Source: Pseudogymnoascus destructans
Lineage: Eukaryota > Ascomycota > Leotiomycetes > Thelebolales > Thelebolaceae
Assembly: GCF_001641265.1 (NCBI RefSeq)
Contig: NW_020167535.1
Location: 682,001-746,000 of the forward strand
Reading direction: 5' to 3'
Length of the DNA: 64,000 nt
In this document: positions 31,367 through 42,647 of the stretch, in pieces
Layout of the letters: each line of letters begins with the position of its first letter
How positions within the stretch are numbered: position 1 is the first letter of the stretch
The notes under the pieces: model-generated
Database searches by the model: none
Seen by the model: only the letters and a program-made list of their open reading frames with translations
What the model was told of the DNA's origin: nothing
Translations under genes and position numbers: made by a program

Positions 31367-31873
31367 ATGGCTGGAAAAGCCCGTAAGGATCTTGCCAAGG
31401 CGAACGTGGCCGCACTTTCAACCCTCCACATTGGCAGTCTCGTCTTCAATGGCGCCTTCATCGTCGTCAGCCTCATCTTCCGCTCCCGCTCACTCCTCAC
31501 CTACGCCGTACTGTCCATTCCCGCCCTTGCGTGCCAGTACATCCTCGAGTCCAGCGGCCGCCCAAAGTACACTACGCTGAATGGGAAGTCAAGCCTTAAA
31601 TCCGCTGGGGAGGACTTGGCCGCGCCAGGACTGACCGAGTACCTCTTCGACGTCGTGTGGGTCACGTGGGCATGCTTATTGGCCGTCCTTGCATTGGGAG
31701 ACAAAGCATGGTGGCTGTTTGCCATTGTTCCCGTATTTGTTCTGTGGAAGGGCTGGGGACTGATCGGTGCCGCGAGGGGGATGCTGGGTGGTCCTCAGGG
31801 TCAGCCAAAGGGCGGGGAGGAGCAGCAACAGGCAGCTCCACAGAACAGAAGGCAGAGGAGGATGGCGGCATGA
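31367..31873 (+). CDS. SND2: TMEM208/Snd2 family ER protein
   Basis: A single exon of 168 residues, starting MAGKARKDLAKANVAALSTL. Three or four hydrophobic segments follow: ~20-42 (HIGSLVFNGAFIVVSLIF), ~45-65 (LLTYAVLSIPALACQYIL) and ~97-130 (VVWVTWACLLAVLAL plus AWWLFAIVPVFVLW). The C-terminus is hydrophilic and ends in a basic RRQRRMAA. Length, topology and the SSGRPKY loop match TMEM208, called Snd2/Env10 in yeast, an ER membrane component of the SRP-independent targeting route for proteins with central or C-terminal anchors (family knowledge). It is divergently arranged with CDC27. Confidence 0.85.
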   Translation: MAGKARKDLAKANVAALSTLHIGSLVFNGAFIVVSLIFRSRSLLTYAVLSIPALACQYILESSGRPKYTTLNGKSSLKSAGEDLAAPGLTEYLFDVVWVTWACLLAVLALGDKAWWLFAIVPVFVLWKGWGLIGAARGMLGGPQGQPKGGEEQQQAAPQNRRQRRMAA

Positions 31874-32515
31874 GAGTGAATGGTTCAGAGTGAATATGTA
31901 TGTATATAGATATCGAGAGTGTATGATAATGAATCAATGGGCTGGATCTCACCTGGAGCTGTATAGCAAATACGGGCATGGGATGGTGAAATGTGTACTC
32001 CGAACTCTACTGGGACGTGTGGGGGTGATGCTGAAAGGTGCATGGTGTATGAGACTTGAAGGATATACAATGTCTCCTTGTATATATATCTCGAGCAGCG
32101 TCTCCTTGAATATATATTCGGTTGTATATATATTTAGGAGATCAGAACCAGAACAATCTGACGTGCATCGTGGAAGCCAATATCGGCTACTTTGTTGATC
32201 TTGTCCAGTGATTCTCGGCTGTTTCCCCATTTCGCTTGATGGTTCCCTGCAGGACCGCGACGAAATCACAAAAACAAAAGCCGTAAGAGGACTAGCGTAC
32301 CCTTCCATTACTGAGTGATTCAAAACGCTCACAACAGGAGGAAACACGCTTATATCAATAAGTGCCCATTTCCACCCCCGCTTTCTTCTTTTGATCCTTT
32401 TCATCTACGACATATCGACAACCCAACAACAAATCCATCCATCATCAACCAACGCGTCTATTTCGACGTGCTTTACCATCAATAAACCACTCACACATCC
32501 TCAAACAACTTCATC
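31874..32515. promoter_or_regulatory. Region between SND2 and histone H4, including the H4 promoter
   Basis: The first part has a low-complexity TATATATAT-rich segment (about 32075-32135) after the SND2 stop. The H4 promoter and leader lie in the last few hundred bases. No coding region is supported. Confidence 0.45.
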
Positions 32516-33094
<579 letters not shown>

Positions 33095-34309
33095 GCGTTT
33101 CCTGTACAAACAAACAACAAATACGCCACACCATCATTCCTCTCCGTCACGATCTCCCAACATCTCTTGGCCTCGCTGCACCCTCGGTGGTTGTATTTCG
33201 ATTCAGACATACGTTACTTTTGATAGTCTTCGGACGGTCTAGCATGCTGTTTACGGCAGGGTTTCTTCTGTGCTCACACCGAGATGCACCATCTTCAACT
33301 ACCTGATCTGGCTTCGGTTGATGACTTCCACATTCGTACTTTTGATAGTCTTCGGATGGTCTAGCATGCTGTTTACGGCAGGGTTCGAGTGGTTTCATCT
33401 CCGCGTCTCGCTCCTGCGGATCAACGCGCTCGTGTTCGCGTTATGGACGTCTTCATTGGTGGAGGGGGTTTGATGAGGTGGCTTTTTTGCTACTCTGCAT
33501 TGACTTTTTTAATCGGTGATGGCGTTTATGAAGGCTGTTCAAGCCGTGGATGGGAGGATATGGGCGTCTGGGCCGGTTTATGGCTAGTGTTTTAGAAACA
33601 CAGATTCAATGAAATTACATGACAAATCATTCGCAATGTGCAAATACTCGTAATGTCTGACCAAGTACCATACATGACAACCAGTGTTGAAAACAGATAT
33701 TTTCACAAGGAAGTCGCTTTCCCACACATGGCTACGGTTGTCATGCCGTGGCCATTACAGCCTTCCATATGGTCAGCTGCTCTGGGGTTATTCATATGAC
33801 ACAGGTGCCCAGTTACTGTTTTGCATTCTCATCATGGCTATTCACATAAATCAGACGCTGAAAAGTCATACCAACTTTGCAATAGAACCGGACGATCTCA
33901 ATCTGCTGGCACCGCAGGTGTCAACCCTCAGCCATGAACAGTCTCTCTTCGGATTCGAACAGCACGAGTATTTCCATGGTTACCTATTCTATCTCGCCAG
34001 CATAGAGAGATGGAAGGTTCGCCTGGCGTTGGTGTCTATCAAGCCTTTCTACTTTCCGAGTACGAACCGCTCGCTGGGCCTTCCTTTCGTCACATATGAT
34101 TCTTTCAGGAGCAGGTTTTGGTATATGTATCTACGCTCTCATTGCTTATCTCATGTTACATAGCTTGAACCTAATTCGATTATTTGGTGGCTATCGTAGA
34201 TCTACATGCCCATTGCGCTACCTTCAGCGCTACCCCAAACGCCATCAATGCTCCTTGCCCCCCCAACGCCAGCAGAACCCATATGCCCAATCCCACAAAC
34301 CCCCCCTCA
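33095..34309. other. Intergenic region downstream of H4
   Basis: Holds the 48-bp direct repeat at 33216-33385 and an open frame at 33684-34163 (159 codons, no recognisable domain) that I do not consider a supported gene. The H4 3' end and the CTK3 3' end fall here. Confidence 0.45.
33216..33385. repeat. 48-bp direct repeat pair
   Basis: ACTTTTGATAGTCTTCGGA followed by (C/T)GGTCTAGCATGCTG and a TTTACGGCAGGGTT block occurs at 33216-33263 and again at 33338-33385, with one mismatch and 122 bp between starts. It begins about 120 bp after the histone H4 stop codon, probably within or just beyond its 3' UTR. Confidence 0.85.
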
Positions 34310-35175
34310 TCACGCCTCACCCGTCCCCTCAATATCCGCCTTATGCTCCTCCGCACACCTCTTCCGATCCAGAAACTCCTCCTCAAACAACCGATAATCA
34401 TCACTCCCCACACTACTCGTCTCCTCAAACAACATCTCAAACTCCCTCTCATCCTCATCCTCCCCCACCGCAGGCGGCACCGCCCACTGATGCTCCCTCA
34501 ACCGCTTATGCCTCTCCCGATCCTCTTCGATTCGCTGCTCCACCAGCTTCTTATCAAGCCGCACTCCGCCTGCGTCTCCACGCCGGTCTTCCCACACGCC
34601 GTCGTCAACGTCCATACCCTCGGCCTGCTGTGTCGGCGAGCCCCCTGCTCCTTCTAGGCCGGGCATCCCGCTATCGCGCTCCCGGAGGAGCTCGTCTATC
34701 TCCCCCACCGTCTGAGCCTCGAGGTACCCCTTCGCTGCGAAGCTGGCGAGGACTTTCTGCACGACTTTGGTGTTAGCAGCGCCCGACCCGTCCTCAGGCG
34801 CCACGGCGTCGACGATGCGCAGGATGTCGCGCTGCATCATGCGGATGTAATCGCGGTGGCCGTTGGTGTTGCTTAGGTCCGCGAGGGCTTCGAGGAAGTA
34901 GAGGATGTTGGCGCGGTTGTTCATTGAGTTCTACAGCCGGCGCGGGTCAGCGGGGTCTGATCTGGGAGGAGGGGGGAGCGCGAAGGGTGGGAGGGCGCGG
35001 TCAGATGGTTGGTGCTTACCTTTTCGACTTGCTCGAGGATACAGGAGTGCAGGTCCTCATCCATATCTTTGTATTTCAGCGCATATTGCGCCGCTTTTTG
35101 CGAGCTGGTCACGGAGGCATTGAGGTGCTGTAGCTGGTTCGTGAAGCGCATGCGCACTTCGAATGGGTCGGCCAT
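34310..35175 (-). CDS. CTK3: CTD kinase subunit gamma (Ctk3)
   Basis: Two exons, 35175-35020 and 34930-34310, separated by an 89-bp intron, giving 258 residues. The N-terminus MADPFEVRMRFTNQLQHLNA, KAAQYALKYKDMDEDLHSCI, then NNRANILYFLEALADLS and MMQRDILRIVDAVAPEDGSG, is the conserved CID-like domain of Ctk3. The C-terminal half is acidic and charged (REHQWAVPP, FEEEFLDRKR). With Ctk1 (kinase) and Ctk2 (cyclin) it forms CTDK-I, which phosphorylates Ser2 of the RNA polymerase II CTD (family knowledge). It is divergently arranged with PRO3 across 463 bp. Confidence 0.93.
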
Positions 35176-35638
35176 GGCGTACTCGAGGAGGTGATAATTT
35201 CTAGTCCGTGAATTTTTTTAGTAATGTGCAAGAGCTCGACGACGACGGTTGTCGAGTATGTCTTGGGTTATCTTTGATTGTGGGGGTTATATATTGGCCC
35301 GTGCATACTCTTGAGCTGGGCTATTGGGCGGTGGGAACAGGCAAAATTATGGTTGGAAACGGGCGGGCGGTAAGAGCTGCAGAATTGGATGGCAAGGCGG
35401 CAGGGAAGGGCAGAATAGGGCTTGTGTTTTGGACGATGTGGAGCTATTGCGGGGTACTCCACTTCCAAGAGGAATTGGTGAGGCATATAGCACTGTCAAT
35501 ATCAACGTCGACTTCAATTATAAAGATATTTACAAGCCAATTGGAAGTATAAGTCACATATAAAGGACTTAATACACCGCCGGGCTCTCTCTATACCTAA
35601 TAGCCACAGACAAATTAGTCTATAATATAGTCGCCGTC
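35176..35638. promoter_or_regulatory. Bidirectional promoter region CTK3 / PRO3
   Basis: 463 bp between divergent start codons. The PRO3 side is AT-rich (a TATAAAG-like stretch at about 35519-35525). No other element can be supported. Confidence 0.45.
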
Positions 35639-36811
35639 ATGGCTTCAGCATTCCTCACAACTGGACGTCGCAAGGAGGGCGAGCAGGTTCTCGCATTCAT
35701 TGGCTGTGGTAAGCTCTGAATATCCCATTTACACTCTTCACTTCTGTTCCTTCTGTGGCACACATGGCCCGATCCTGGACTTCCCCTCGAGGCATTCAAA
35801 CTAGCATTGACAGTGCCACCCTCTTGAATAAATGCTAACTCCCATCAAGGCACCCTCGGAACCGGCATTCTCACCGGCATAATGTCCTACGTCGGCAAAG
35901 AAGGCCCAGCCTTCGTCCAAGACGAAGCCGGCAACACCGAACCCCTCCCCTTCCTCCAAGACAAAGAAGGCAACCACCTCTTCCCCCCCACCAGCTACAT
36001 CGCAACCTGCCGCTCCAACAGCGCAGTAGAGCGCATCACCGCCGCCGTCGACAGCGCCAACACCACCGGCGAAACCTTCAAAGTCATCCAAAACGACAAC
36101 GTCAAGGCCTGCCAGGAAGCAGACGTCATCATCCTCGGCTGCAAACCCTACATGGTTTCCGGCATCCTCTCCAAGCCCGGCATGATCAAGGCGCTTGAGG
36201 GAAAACTCCTCATCTCTATCTGCGCTGGTGTTGCGGCTGAGGATATCGAGAACACCCTATACGGTGGCAAGCCCGGTGGTGTCGGACGCTGCACCGTTGT
36301 ACGCACGATGCCTAACACCGCGGCGGGGATCGGGCAATCGATGACTGTCCTTGCCACCCCAGCAACTCCAATCGACGAGAGTGTCTCCCTCCTCATCGAA
36401 ACGATCTTCAAGTGCGTCGGCGAGGTCGTATGGCTCCCTCCAAACTTGATGGATGCCTCCACCGCCCTCTGCGGATCCGGCCCAGCATTCTTCCTCCTCC
36501 TCCTCGAGGCTGCGATTGACGGCGGTGTTGCGATGGGACTGCCGCGCGCAGAGGCTACGAAGATGGCGGCGCAGACGATGAAGGGTGCGTGTATGGGTGT
36601 TCTTGGGGATAAGGAGCAGGGAAGGGCACCTGTTCACCCTGCTGTGTTGAAGGACCGTGTTACCACCCCTGGGGGGTGCACTATTGGCGGGCTGATGGTG
36701 TTGGAGGATGGTGGTGCGAGGGGGGTCGTTTCGAAGGCTATTAGAGCCGCGACGGTGGTGGCGAGTAAGTTGGGGCAGGGCGTAAAGAATGTGAATGGTG
36801 CGAATGTTTAG
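35639..36811 (+). CDS. PRO3: Pyrroline-5-carboxylate reductase
   Basis: Exons 35639-35708 and 35850-36811 give 343 residues. The intron (141 bp) interrupts the Rossmann nucleotide-binding motif, which reads FIGCGTLGTGI after splicing. Downstream are IATCRSN, VIILGCKPYMV, ISICAGV, VVRTMPNTAAGIGQ and the C-terminal helical signature CGSGPAFFLLLLEA, then KDRVTTPGGCTIGGL. These are the family's NADPH-binding and active-site blocks. The enzyme reduces P5C to proline, the last step of proline synthesis, in the cytosol. The protein has a 30-40 residue insertion after the first strand compared with bacterial ProC, which is common in fungi. Confidence 0.97.
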
Positions 36812-37059
36812 AGGGGGTAGATACCATCGGTGGTTGGGCGGTTCCAAAGCTCGCCAGTCCCGTTAAAAGTAGAGAAATAGACAACTTGTACATAGAAAAG
36901 CATGGACAGACAATAGAAGTCAATACCACGGTTCATAAGTTTCCATTCCGCGTATCCACACGCTCCACAATAGCACCCAGCTCCGACGCCTATCTTGAAT
37001 AATGCAATGCAACCCCTGAAATCCACCCATCCATGCCCAGTCCCCCCATCCAGTATCTA

Positions 37060-38733
37060 CTAATCCTCCTCCGCCTCCTCCTTAACCCTCGCCTTCTTAC
37101 TCTGCCTCACCGACAAATCCAGCTCCCCTCCCTCCGCCACCCTCTTCCCCGGCGGCGTAGCACGCGACGACGCACTCGCCTCCGGCACCTCCAACGTCTC
37201 CTTCTCCACCACCTCCTTCCCACCATCCAACTTCCTCAACAGCCGCGCATAATCCGACTCCACATTTCCCGCCGCCTCTTCCAACTTATCAATCCTCTCC
37301 GCGCGCTCAAGTTGGATCAAGCTATCCTTGTTATGCTTATATAGCCTCTGCTTGACCAGCAGACACCAGAGCCGGTATTCGTGCTGTCTGAGCTTCGTCT
37401 CAGGGGTGTTCGCGCTCTTGTGCTCTAGCGTGAGGGATTTGCGGATGCTGGTCGGGATGGCGGAGAGTAATTGCATCTCGACGAGGCGCTGGAATTGCCG
37501 CGGTGCGATCTTAACTTTCTTGCGTAATTCGTTGAGGGTGGATTGCTCGATAATCTCGTCCGAAGGAACTCGTCCCTTCCTCCTCACATTCGCGGCTGTG
37601 TTGATCTTCAGAGCCTGGAACTGGGGAAGCCTGCGGAGGTAGATGAGGTCATTCAGATCGCGGAGGTCGTCGAAGGCCTCGTTGGGGTCTTCGATGGTGA
37701 TTTCGACTGTTTGCGGATCGGATTGATAGTGTGCGAAGACGGTTGAGTAGAGGCGGGCGCCGTGGCCGCCGCCTTGGAAGGGGGGGAGGACGATGAATTG
37801 GCTTATGCGCGAGCGGATGGGGAGGTCGGAAAGAGATTGGTCTGGGAATGGGATTGAGGCGTCTGAGTTGACGGGGAGAGAGATTGCTTTGCGCTGGGTT
37901 CCTGGGGCGCCAAGCGGGAGCTTGGGGATTAACGGGTAGTAATTGTAGACGGTGCAGTAGCCCATGAACGTGTATGGGGACGCCGATTCGTCTGTAGCTG
38001 GGCTCTTCTTGTACAGCAAGAATACAGTCCAGCGGCCTGGCCCCCACTCCGCATCATCAATCGCGGTGCCTCCTTCAATAAAGAGAGCGACGAGTATTTG
38101 CAGGCGGCGGAGAAGCTGTTGGATTGCGGGGTCTGCCGAGTTTCCATACCAGATTTCGTATGCTGCATCACCCTTCTCGTAGCTCTGGAGGAGCTTCCCT
38201 GGTGGGGTGAAGTTCTTGAGGTTTGGATCGTTTATGGCGGCATCAAACGCGGCTGACTTCTGGAACGCATTTTCTGGCAAGAAGTCTGCGAGGAGGCCTT
38301 TCAGGTCCGTTGGCTCGACGTCTCCGACAGCTTTGAAGCGCTTGCTGTATGTGATGAGCACTCCGGGGCGCATATCGGACTTATTGTATCTCAAGTGAAT
38401 CTTCAAGCCCTGGTATCCGAATATCGACTCTTCTTCGCCGAAGATGGGGTATGTGAACTTCGGATGAAAGGTGGTTATGGTTTTGGAGGCTTTGTTTTCT
38501 GGACGGACGAGTGAGATATGCAGGGCATCATTTGATTGGGTCGACCCTGAAGATGAAGTCAGTTTTTGCCAGAAACTATCATCACAAAGTATGCGCCGCA
38601 GATCATATTTTGAGTTCTCCAGCCTGGACAGGCTGGAGAACTATGCGACAAGGCACGGTCCTTGAGGCTGTAGCAGCGTGGAATCTCGTAGATAAAAGGA
38701 ATATAACTTACAATCGTCCGGTGAGCTTGCCAT
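37060..38733 (-). CDS. HAT1: Histone acetyltransferase type B catalytic subunit Hat1
   Basis: Two exons, 38733-38712 and 38546-37060, with a 165-bp intron, giving 502 residues. The tiny first exon encodes MASSPDD; the second continues W-STQSNDALHISLVRPENK. The N-terminal Hat1 domain includes FTYPIFGEEESIFGYQGL and EIWYGNSADPAIQQLLRR. The GNAT core is seen in FMGYCTVYNYY and SQFIVLPPFQGGGHGARLY, the acetyl-CoA loop (Q-x-x-G-x-G/A type), then IEDPNEAFDDLRD. The C-terminal third is helical and ends in a basic KKARVKEE segment. Hat1 acetylates Lys5 and Lys12 of newly made H4, usually with Hat2 (family knowledge). The intron contains a perfect 14-bp palindromic stem. Confidence 0.95.
38613..38642. 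repeat. Perfect inverted repeat inside the HAT1 intron
   Basis: AGTTCTCCAGCCTG and its exact reverse complement are separated by GA, making a 14-bp stem with a 2-nt spacer. It lies within the 165-bp HAT1 intron (38547-38711), away from the donor and from the ACTGACTT branch site near 38560. Confidence 0.9.
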
Positions 38734-39132
38734 CCTTAATCGAGCGAGGGATTGAAGTGAAGTTGACGATTTACGGAAATATCAGGTCAGTTTTGAGCCG
38801 CCGTCGCACTTTCAGTCGCGCGAGTTGAGCGCGTCTCAATCTCCAATATACATGGTCCCCCGTACTAGCGCGGCTAGTGGCGTTTGCTCCACTTCGTAAC
38901 CTTCCCTTTCCCTACGCCGGCATGGCGTCAAAGAACATACGTACAGTTACTCTACCTCCAACCCACCATCTCCAACACATTTTGATTCTCGAGACATCAC
39001 CTGTTGTTGGCGCTCACTCGTCATATCTGCCACTTACAACGCATGCCTATATAAGAGACGATGCTTATTTGATTCTCGCCACATATAGAGGGACGTTTAT
39101 AGCACCAAATAGGTGTCCAAAAGGGATTCAAG
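38734..39132. promoter_or_regulatory. Bidirectional promoter region HAT1 / ZIP transporter
   Basis: About 400 bp between divergent start codons. An upstream open frame starting at 38877 overlaps the transporter leader but has no domain and is not supported as a gene. Confidence 0.45.
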
Positions 39133-40441
39133 ATGTTAGACGGATTGTTCATCCTGCTCGTGCTGAGCGTGGTGATGGCAGTAGCGTAAGTCCCTCCACA
39201 CCCATACAACTTGCACCCCTTCCTAACTGCCGTGCAACAGCTCGTTCCTAGCAGGAGCATTGCCTTTGTCCATGAGCCTGTCTCAGTCACAATTGCGACT
39301 ACTATCGGCAATCGGAATGGGAGTCCTCGTTGGAACCTCCCTGGTAGTAATTATCCCAGAGGGAATCGAAGCCGTCTACGCCTCCTCAATACCAATCCAC
39401 ACAAACGGCGCAAGGGCACCCACCCTCACCCCCCGAACCTTCGATAACCCAACCTTCTACGAAGCCGCCAGCGCCCTCCCAGGCCTCGTAATCCCGGACG
39501 ACATTAGCATCTTCGAGCGCCGCGCCGACACCGACCCCATCGCTGACACCGTGCACCCCCCTCCGGGCCCAGTCGTGCCTGAATCTTCAAACCTCGAAGA
39601 CTTCCCCACAATCCACAACGACGACACCCCCATCAGCAGCAGCAGCGCCTCCACCACCCACCCCTCCTCCTCCACCAACCACACAGCTGAACGCTCCTCA
39701 CCATTCTACATAGGCCTCTCCCTAATCACCGGCTTCATCCTCATGTTCCTCATTGACAAGCTCCCCCGCCACGCCTCCTCGACCCTCCAATCCCCTCCCC
39801 CCCGCCACATCAGCCTGAACAACCTCTCCGACACCTCCCCCACCGACCCAATCTCCAGCGACTCCTTCCTCCACTCCCTCGCCCCCTCCCCCAAACAAAC
39901 CCGCAACTTCGCCACCACAACCGGGCTGGTCATCCACGCTGCCGCTGACGGCATCGCCATGGGCGCCTCGGCCACCTCCTCAAACACTGAATTGGGGTTT
40001 ATTATCTTCCTCGCGATAATGCTACATAAAGCGCCCGCGGCGTTCGGACTCACCTCTGTCCTCCTCAAACAAGGGCTCTCCAAACGCGCCGCGCGGGGGC
40101 ATTTAATCATCTTCTCCCTCGCCGCCCCCATCGGCGCTCTGACCACTTGGCTCTTAGTTAATATTGCGGGCGGGGCGGGGATGGAGGGCGAAAAGGGGCA
40201 GTGGTGGACGGGGATGCTGTTGTTGTTTTCGGCGGGCACGTTTTTGTATGTTGCTATGCACGCGATGCAAGACGATGCCGCGCAGCATGATAACTCCTCC
40301 TCGAGCCCGAACGGATTCGGGGAGGGCGGCGGCGGAGGGGGGTTGCCGAGGAAGGGAACGAAGCCCGTACTGAGGGATACGCTGGCGAGTGTGGTGGGGA
40401 TGTTGATTCCGTTGGTGACGCAGGTTGGGCATCATCATTAG
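39133..40441 (+). CDS. ATX2: ZIP-family metal transporter (ZIP9/Atx2-like)
   Basis: Exons 39133-39185 and 39241-40441 give 417 residues. The first exon supplies most of TM1 (MLDGLFILLVLSVVMAV). After the intron come ASFLAGALPLSMSLS and IGMGVLVGTSLVVIIPEGIEA, matching the ZIP9/Atx2 N-terminus. A long acidic Ser/Pro/His loop (~60-165) follows. The metal-site helices are HAAADGIAMGAS (HxxxD) and LAIMLHKAPAAFGL (HKxPxxF), typical of this subfamily. The C-terminus has a Gly/Ser-rich loop and a final TM ending VTQVGHHH. Yeast Atx2 is a Golgi manganese transporter; ZIP9 moves zinc (family knowledge). The metal here cannot be told from sequence. Confidence 0.88.
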
Positions 40442-40878
40442 GGGGTGTTGTTGCGGTTTTATTTATGTAGATAGTGTGTTTTGGGAGTTTGGGGAGCTTG
40501 GATGTCCTAGACTGGACGGGGTGGGTTTGAAAAGTTGCCATGAAAGGGGGGTAGCAGCGTGTATTGTAGCTGGTTATGGTATCTGTTGTTACTGCTGCCG
40601 CTGTTGTTTGTGCTGGTGCCCCGTTTAAATGGAACTTCTTCACACATCACACATCGTATATGCAGTTTTTATGACTTTGTGCCCTGCGTGGCTACAGTTC
40701 CGTCACTCTATTCCCTAGTGTTGTCACGGTGTACATGCGACGTCAAAGTAGGAGACAAAGGAGCATATATTCTACGAGTCCGGTATTATCTTACACTCCC
40801 CACTGTCTCTCCCTGCCAACCCTCCCTACAAACCCCTCCTCACCAATCAATCTCTCTCTAATAGTAGTACGACGTCCT
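40442..40878. other. Convergent intergenic region
   Basis: Lies between the 3' ends of the ZIP transporter and PDA1. No repeat, RNA gene or coding region is supported. Confidence 0.5.
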
Positions 40879-42399
40879 CTAATAGTAGTACGTTTCATCC
40901 ACCGTCCTCCCCCTCATAAACTCCGGCTCGCTCCCCCTAACATAAATATCCTCAAACAGAATCTTCTCCGACGCCTCCGGCGCCACCATCTTCTCCGCCT
41001 CCGCAACCTCCTTATCCACATCACTGCGCGCCTGCTTATCAATCCCCTTCAGCTCCTCCTCGCTCACTACCTCCCAATCCAGCAGCCTCGACTTGAGGCC
41101 CGCAATCGGATCGTTCGTCGAGCGCATACGCTGGATCTCCTCGCGCGTGCGGTACGTGGTTCCGGGATCGGACATGGAGTGTCCGCCGTAGCGGTAGGTC
41201 AGGTACTCGAGCACGATGGGGCCGTGGCCGGCGACGGCGTGCGATTTGGCGTGGGCGACGGCGGCTTTGACGGCGAGGACGTCCATGCCGTTTACTTTGA
41301 GGCCGGGGATGTATTGGCCGCGCTTGTAGTAGTCGGTGAGCGCGGAGGAGCGGTTCATAGAGGTACCCATGCCGTATTTGTTGTCTAGACGCCACTGATT
41401 AGTCTTGAAGCTCACTTCACACACGACGCGAGTGTCAATGGAAGGGGAAAGGGTGACATACTCTCACAACCAAACAGCACCGGCAAATTCCACAACTTCG
41501 CCATGTTAAACGCCTCAAACACCTGTCCCTGGTTCGACGCACCATCTCCATAAAGCGCCACCGTCACATTCTTATTCCCATTATACTTATGCGCGAACGC
41601 CAGCCCCGCCCCAACCGGCACCTGCGCACCCACGATACCATTACCACCATAGAATCCCTTAGCGAACATATGCATCGATCCGCCCTTGCCGTAGGCAATG
41701 CCCTCACGCCGGCCCAGGAGCTCGCCAATGATGGATTTCACGGACGCGCCGCGCATCAAAGCGTAGCCGTGGCAGCGGTAGGCGGTGATAACATCGTCGG
41801 ATTTGGTGATGGCGTGTTCGATGCCCGTGGCGACGGCTTCTTGGCCGGTGGAGAGATGGCAGAAGCCGCGGATTTTCTTCTCTTTGTAGAGGCGGTCGGC
41901 GGCCATTTCCATGCGGCTGGGTAGGGAGTTAGTTACGGTGTCGTCACCATCAGGGGCGAGGGTGGGGAGGAGTAGGGAGCTGTGGGAGCTGTGGGAGGCG
42001 GGTGAGGGTGCTTACCGTGTAGCGACCATATCGTAGTACATCTTCTTCAACTCCTTCTTCGTAGTATCAAGCGTGTACGACGGCGGATCAAGCTCATAAG
42101 TCTCGAAGCTCTCATCAGAAAGCTGGACCTGGAATGGCTTATCATCCTCCTACAACACCGTCAGCAAACCCCATCATCAAACCCCATCATCAAACCCCAT
42201 CATCAAACCCCATCATCAAACCCCATCCCCTACCCTTCTCCCCCGTCTCAATTGGCTATCTTACCTCAGGAACACTCTCCTTCTCCGCATGAGCCGACGC
42301 AGCATCCGTCGTCACAGCGCGGGTCATCACCACCTTCCTCGAGAAACTGGCTTTCGGCAAGCCCGCCGCCCGACTCGTCCTCAATGCCCGTGAGAACAT
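40879..42399 (-). CDS. PDA1: Pyruvate dehydrogenase E1 component, alpha subunit
   Basis: Four exons: 42399-42265, 42149-42016, 41916-41462 and 41384-40879, giving 409 residues. The N-terminus MFSRALRTSRAAGLPKASFS is a mitochondrial presequence (Arg/Ser/Ala-rich, no acidic residues). Then come FETYELDPPSYTLDTT, RRMEMAADRLYKEKKIRGF and the thiamine diphosphate motif GDGASNQGQVFEAFN (GDG...N). YGGHSMSDPGTTYRTREE contains the regulatory phosphorylation serines conserved from yeast to man. The enzyme decarboxylates pyruvate as alpha2beta2 E1 in the mitochondrial matrix complex. The 3' end carries the family's VREVEEA-like region as DKEVAEAEKMVAPEASEK. Intron 1 holds a 13-bp tandem repeat, and two CACGTG boxes lie upstream of the ATG. 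Confidence 0.97.
42165..42229. repeat. 13-bp tandem repeat in PDA1 intron 1
   Basis: About five copies of CAAACCCCATCAT in the 115-bp intron 42150-42264. On the transcribed (minus) strand it is GATGGGGTTTGAT-rich. The copies are nearly identical, so copy number is likely variable between strains. Confidence 0.85.
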
Positions 42400-42527
42400 C
42401 TTGTGTGGCTGATGTGGTGGTGTTGCTAGGGTGGTGCAATTGAACAACACTTCGCGGGTTTGGGGAGCAGAGAGAAATGTTGTTGGAGAAGGGCGGCGGG
42501 GGACCATTCAACATTATTTTAGCGCGG

Positions 42528-42647
42528 CGGATTGATTGGGGGCGTCACGTGCTTTGGGGGTACTAGGGGGTGCTTTTTAGCGGACTGATTGGGGGCGTCA
42601 CGTGCCTTTGGGGGTACTTGGGTACTTTTTAGCGGATTGATTGGGGA
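42528..42647. promoter_or_regulatory. Tandem 53-bp promoter repeat carrying CACGTG boxes, upstream of PDA1
   Basis: GCGGA(T/C)TGATTGGGG starts at 42528, 42581 and 42633. The first two copies continue GGCGTCACGTGC(C)TTTGGGGGTACT, so CACGTG occurs at 42547-42552 and 42600-42605, exactly one period apart. It lies 130-250 bp upstream of the PDA1 start codon. CACGTG is the core site for bHLH factors such as Cbf1/Pho4-type proteins (established); use here is inferred. ATTGG in each copy is also a reverse CCAAT box. Confidence 0.6.

Noticed and set aside
33684..34163. 159-codon open frame between H4 and CTK3
   Set aside because: No recognisable domain, no splice or promoter support, and a composition like translated intergenic DNA.
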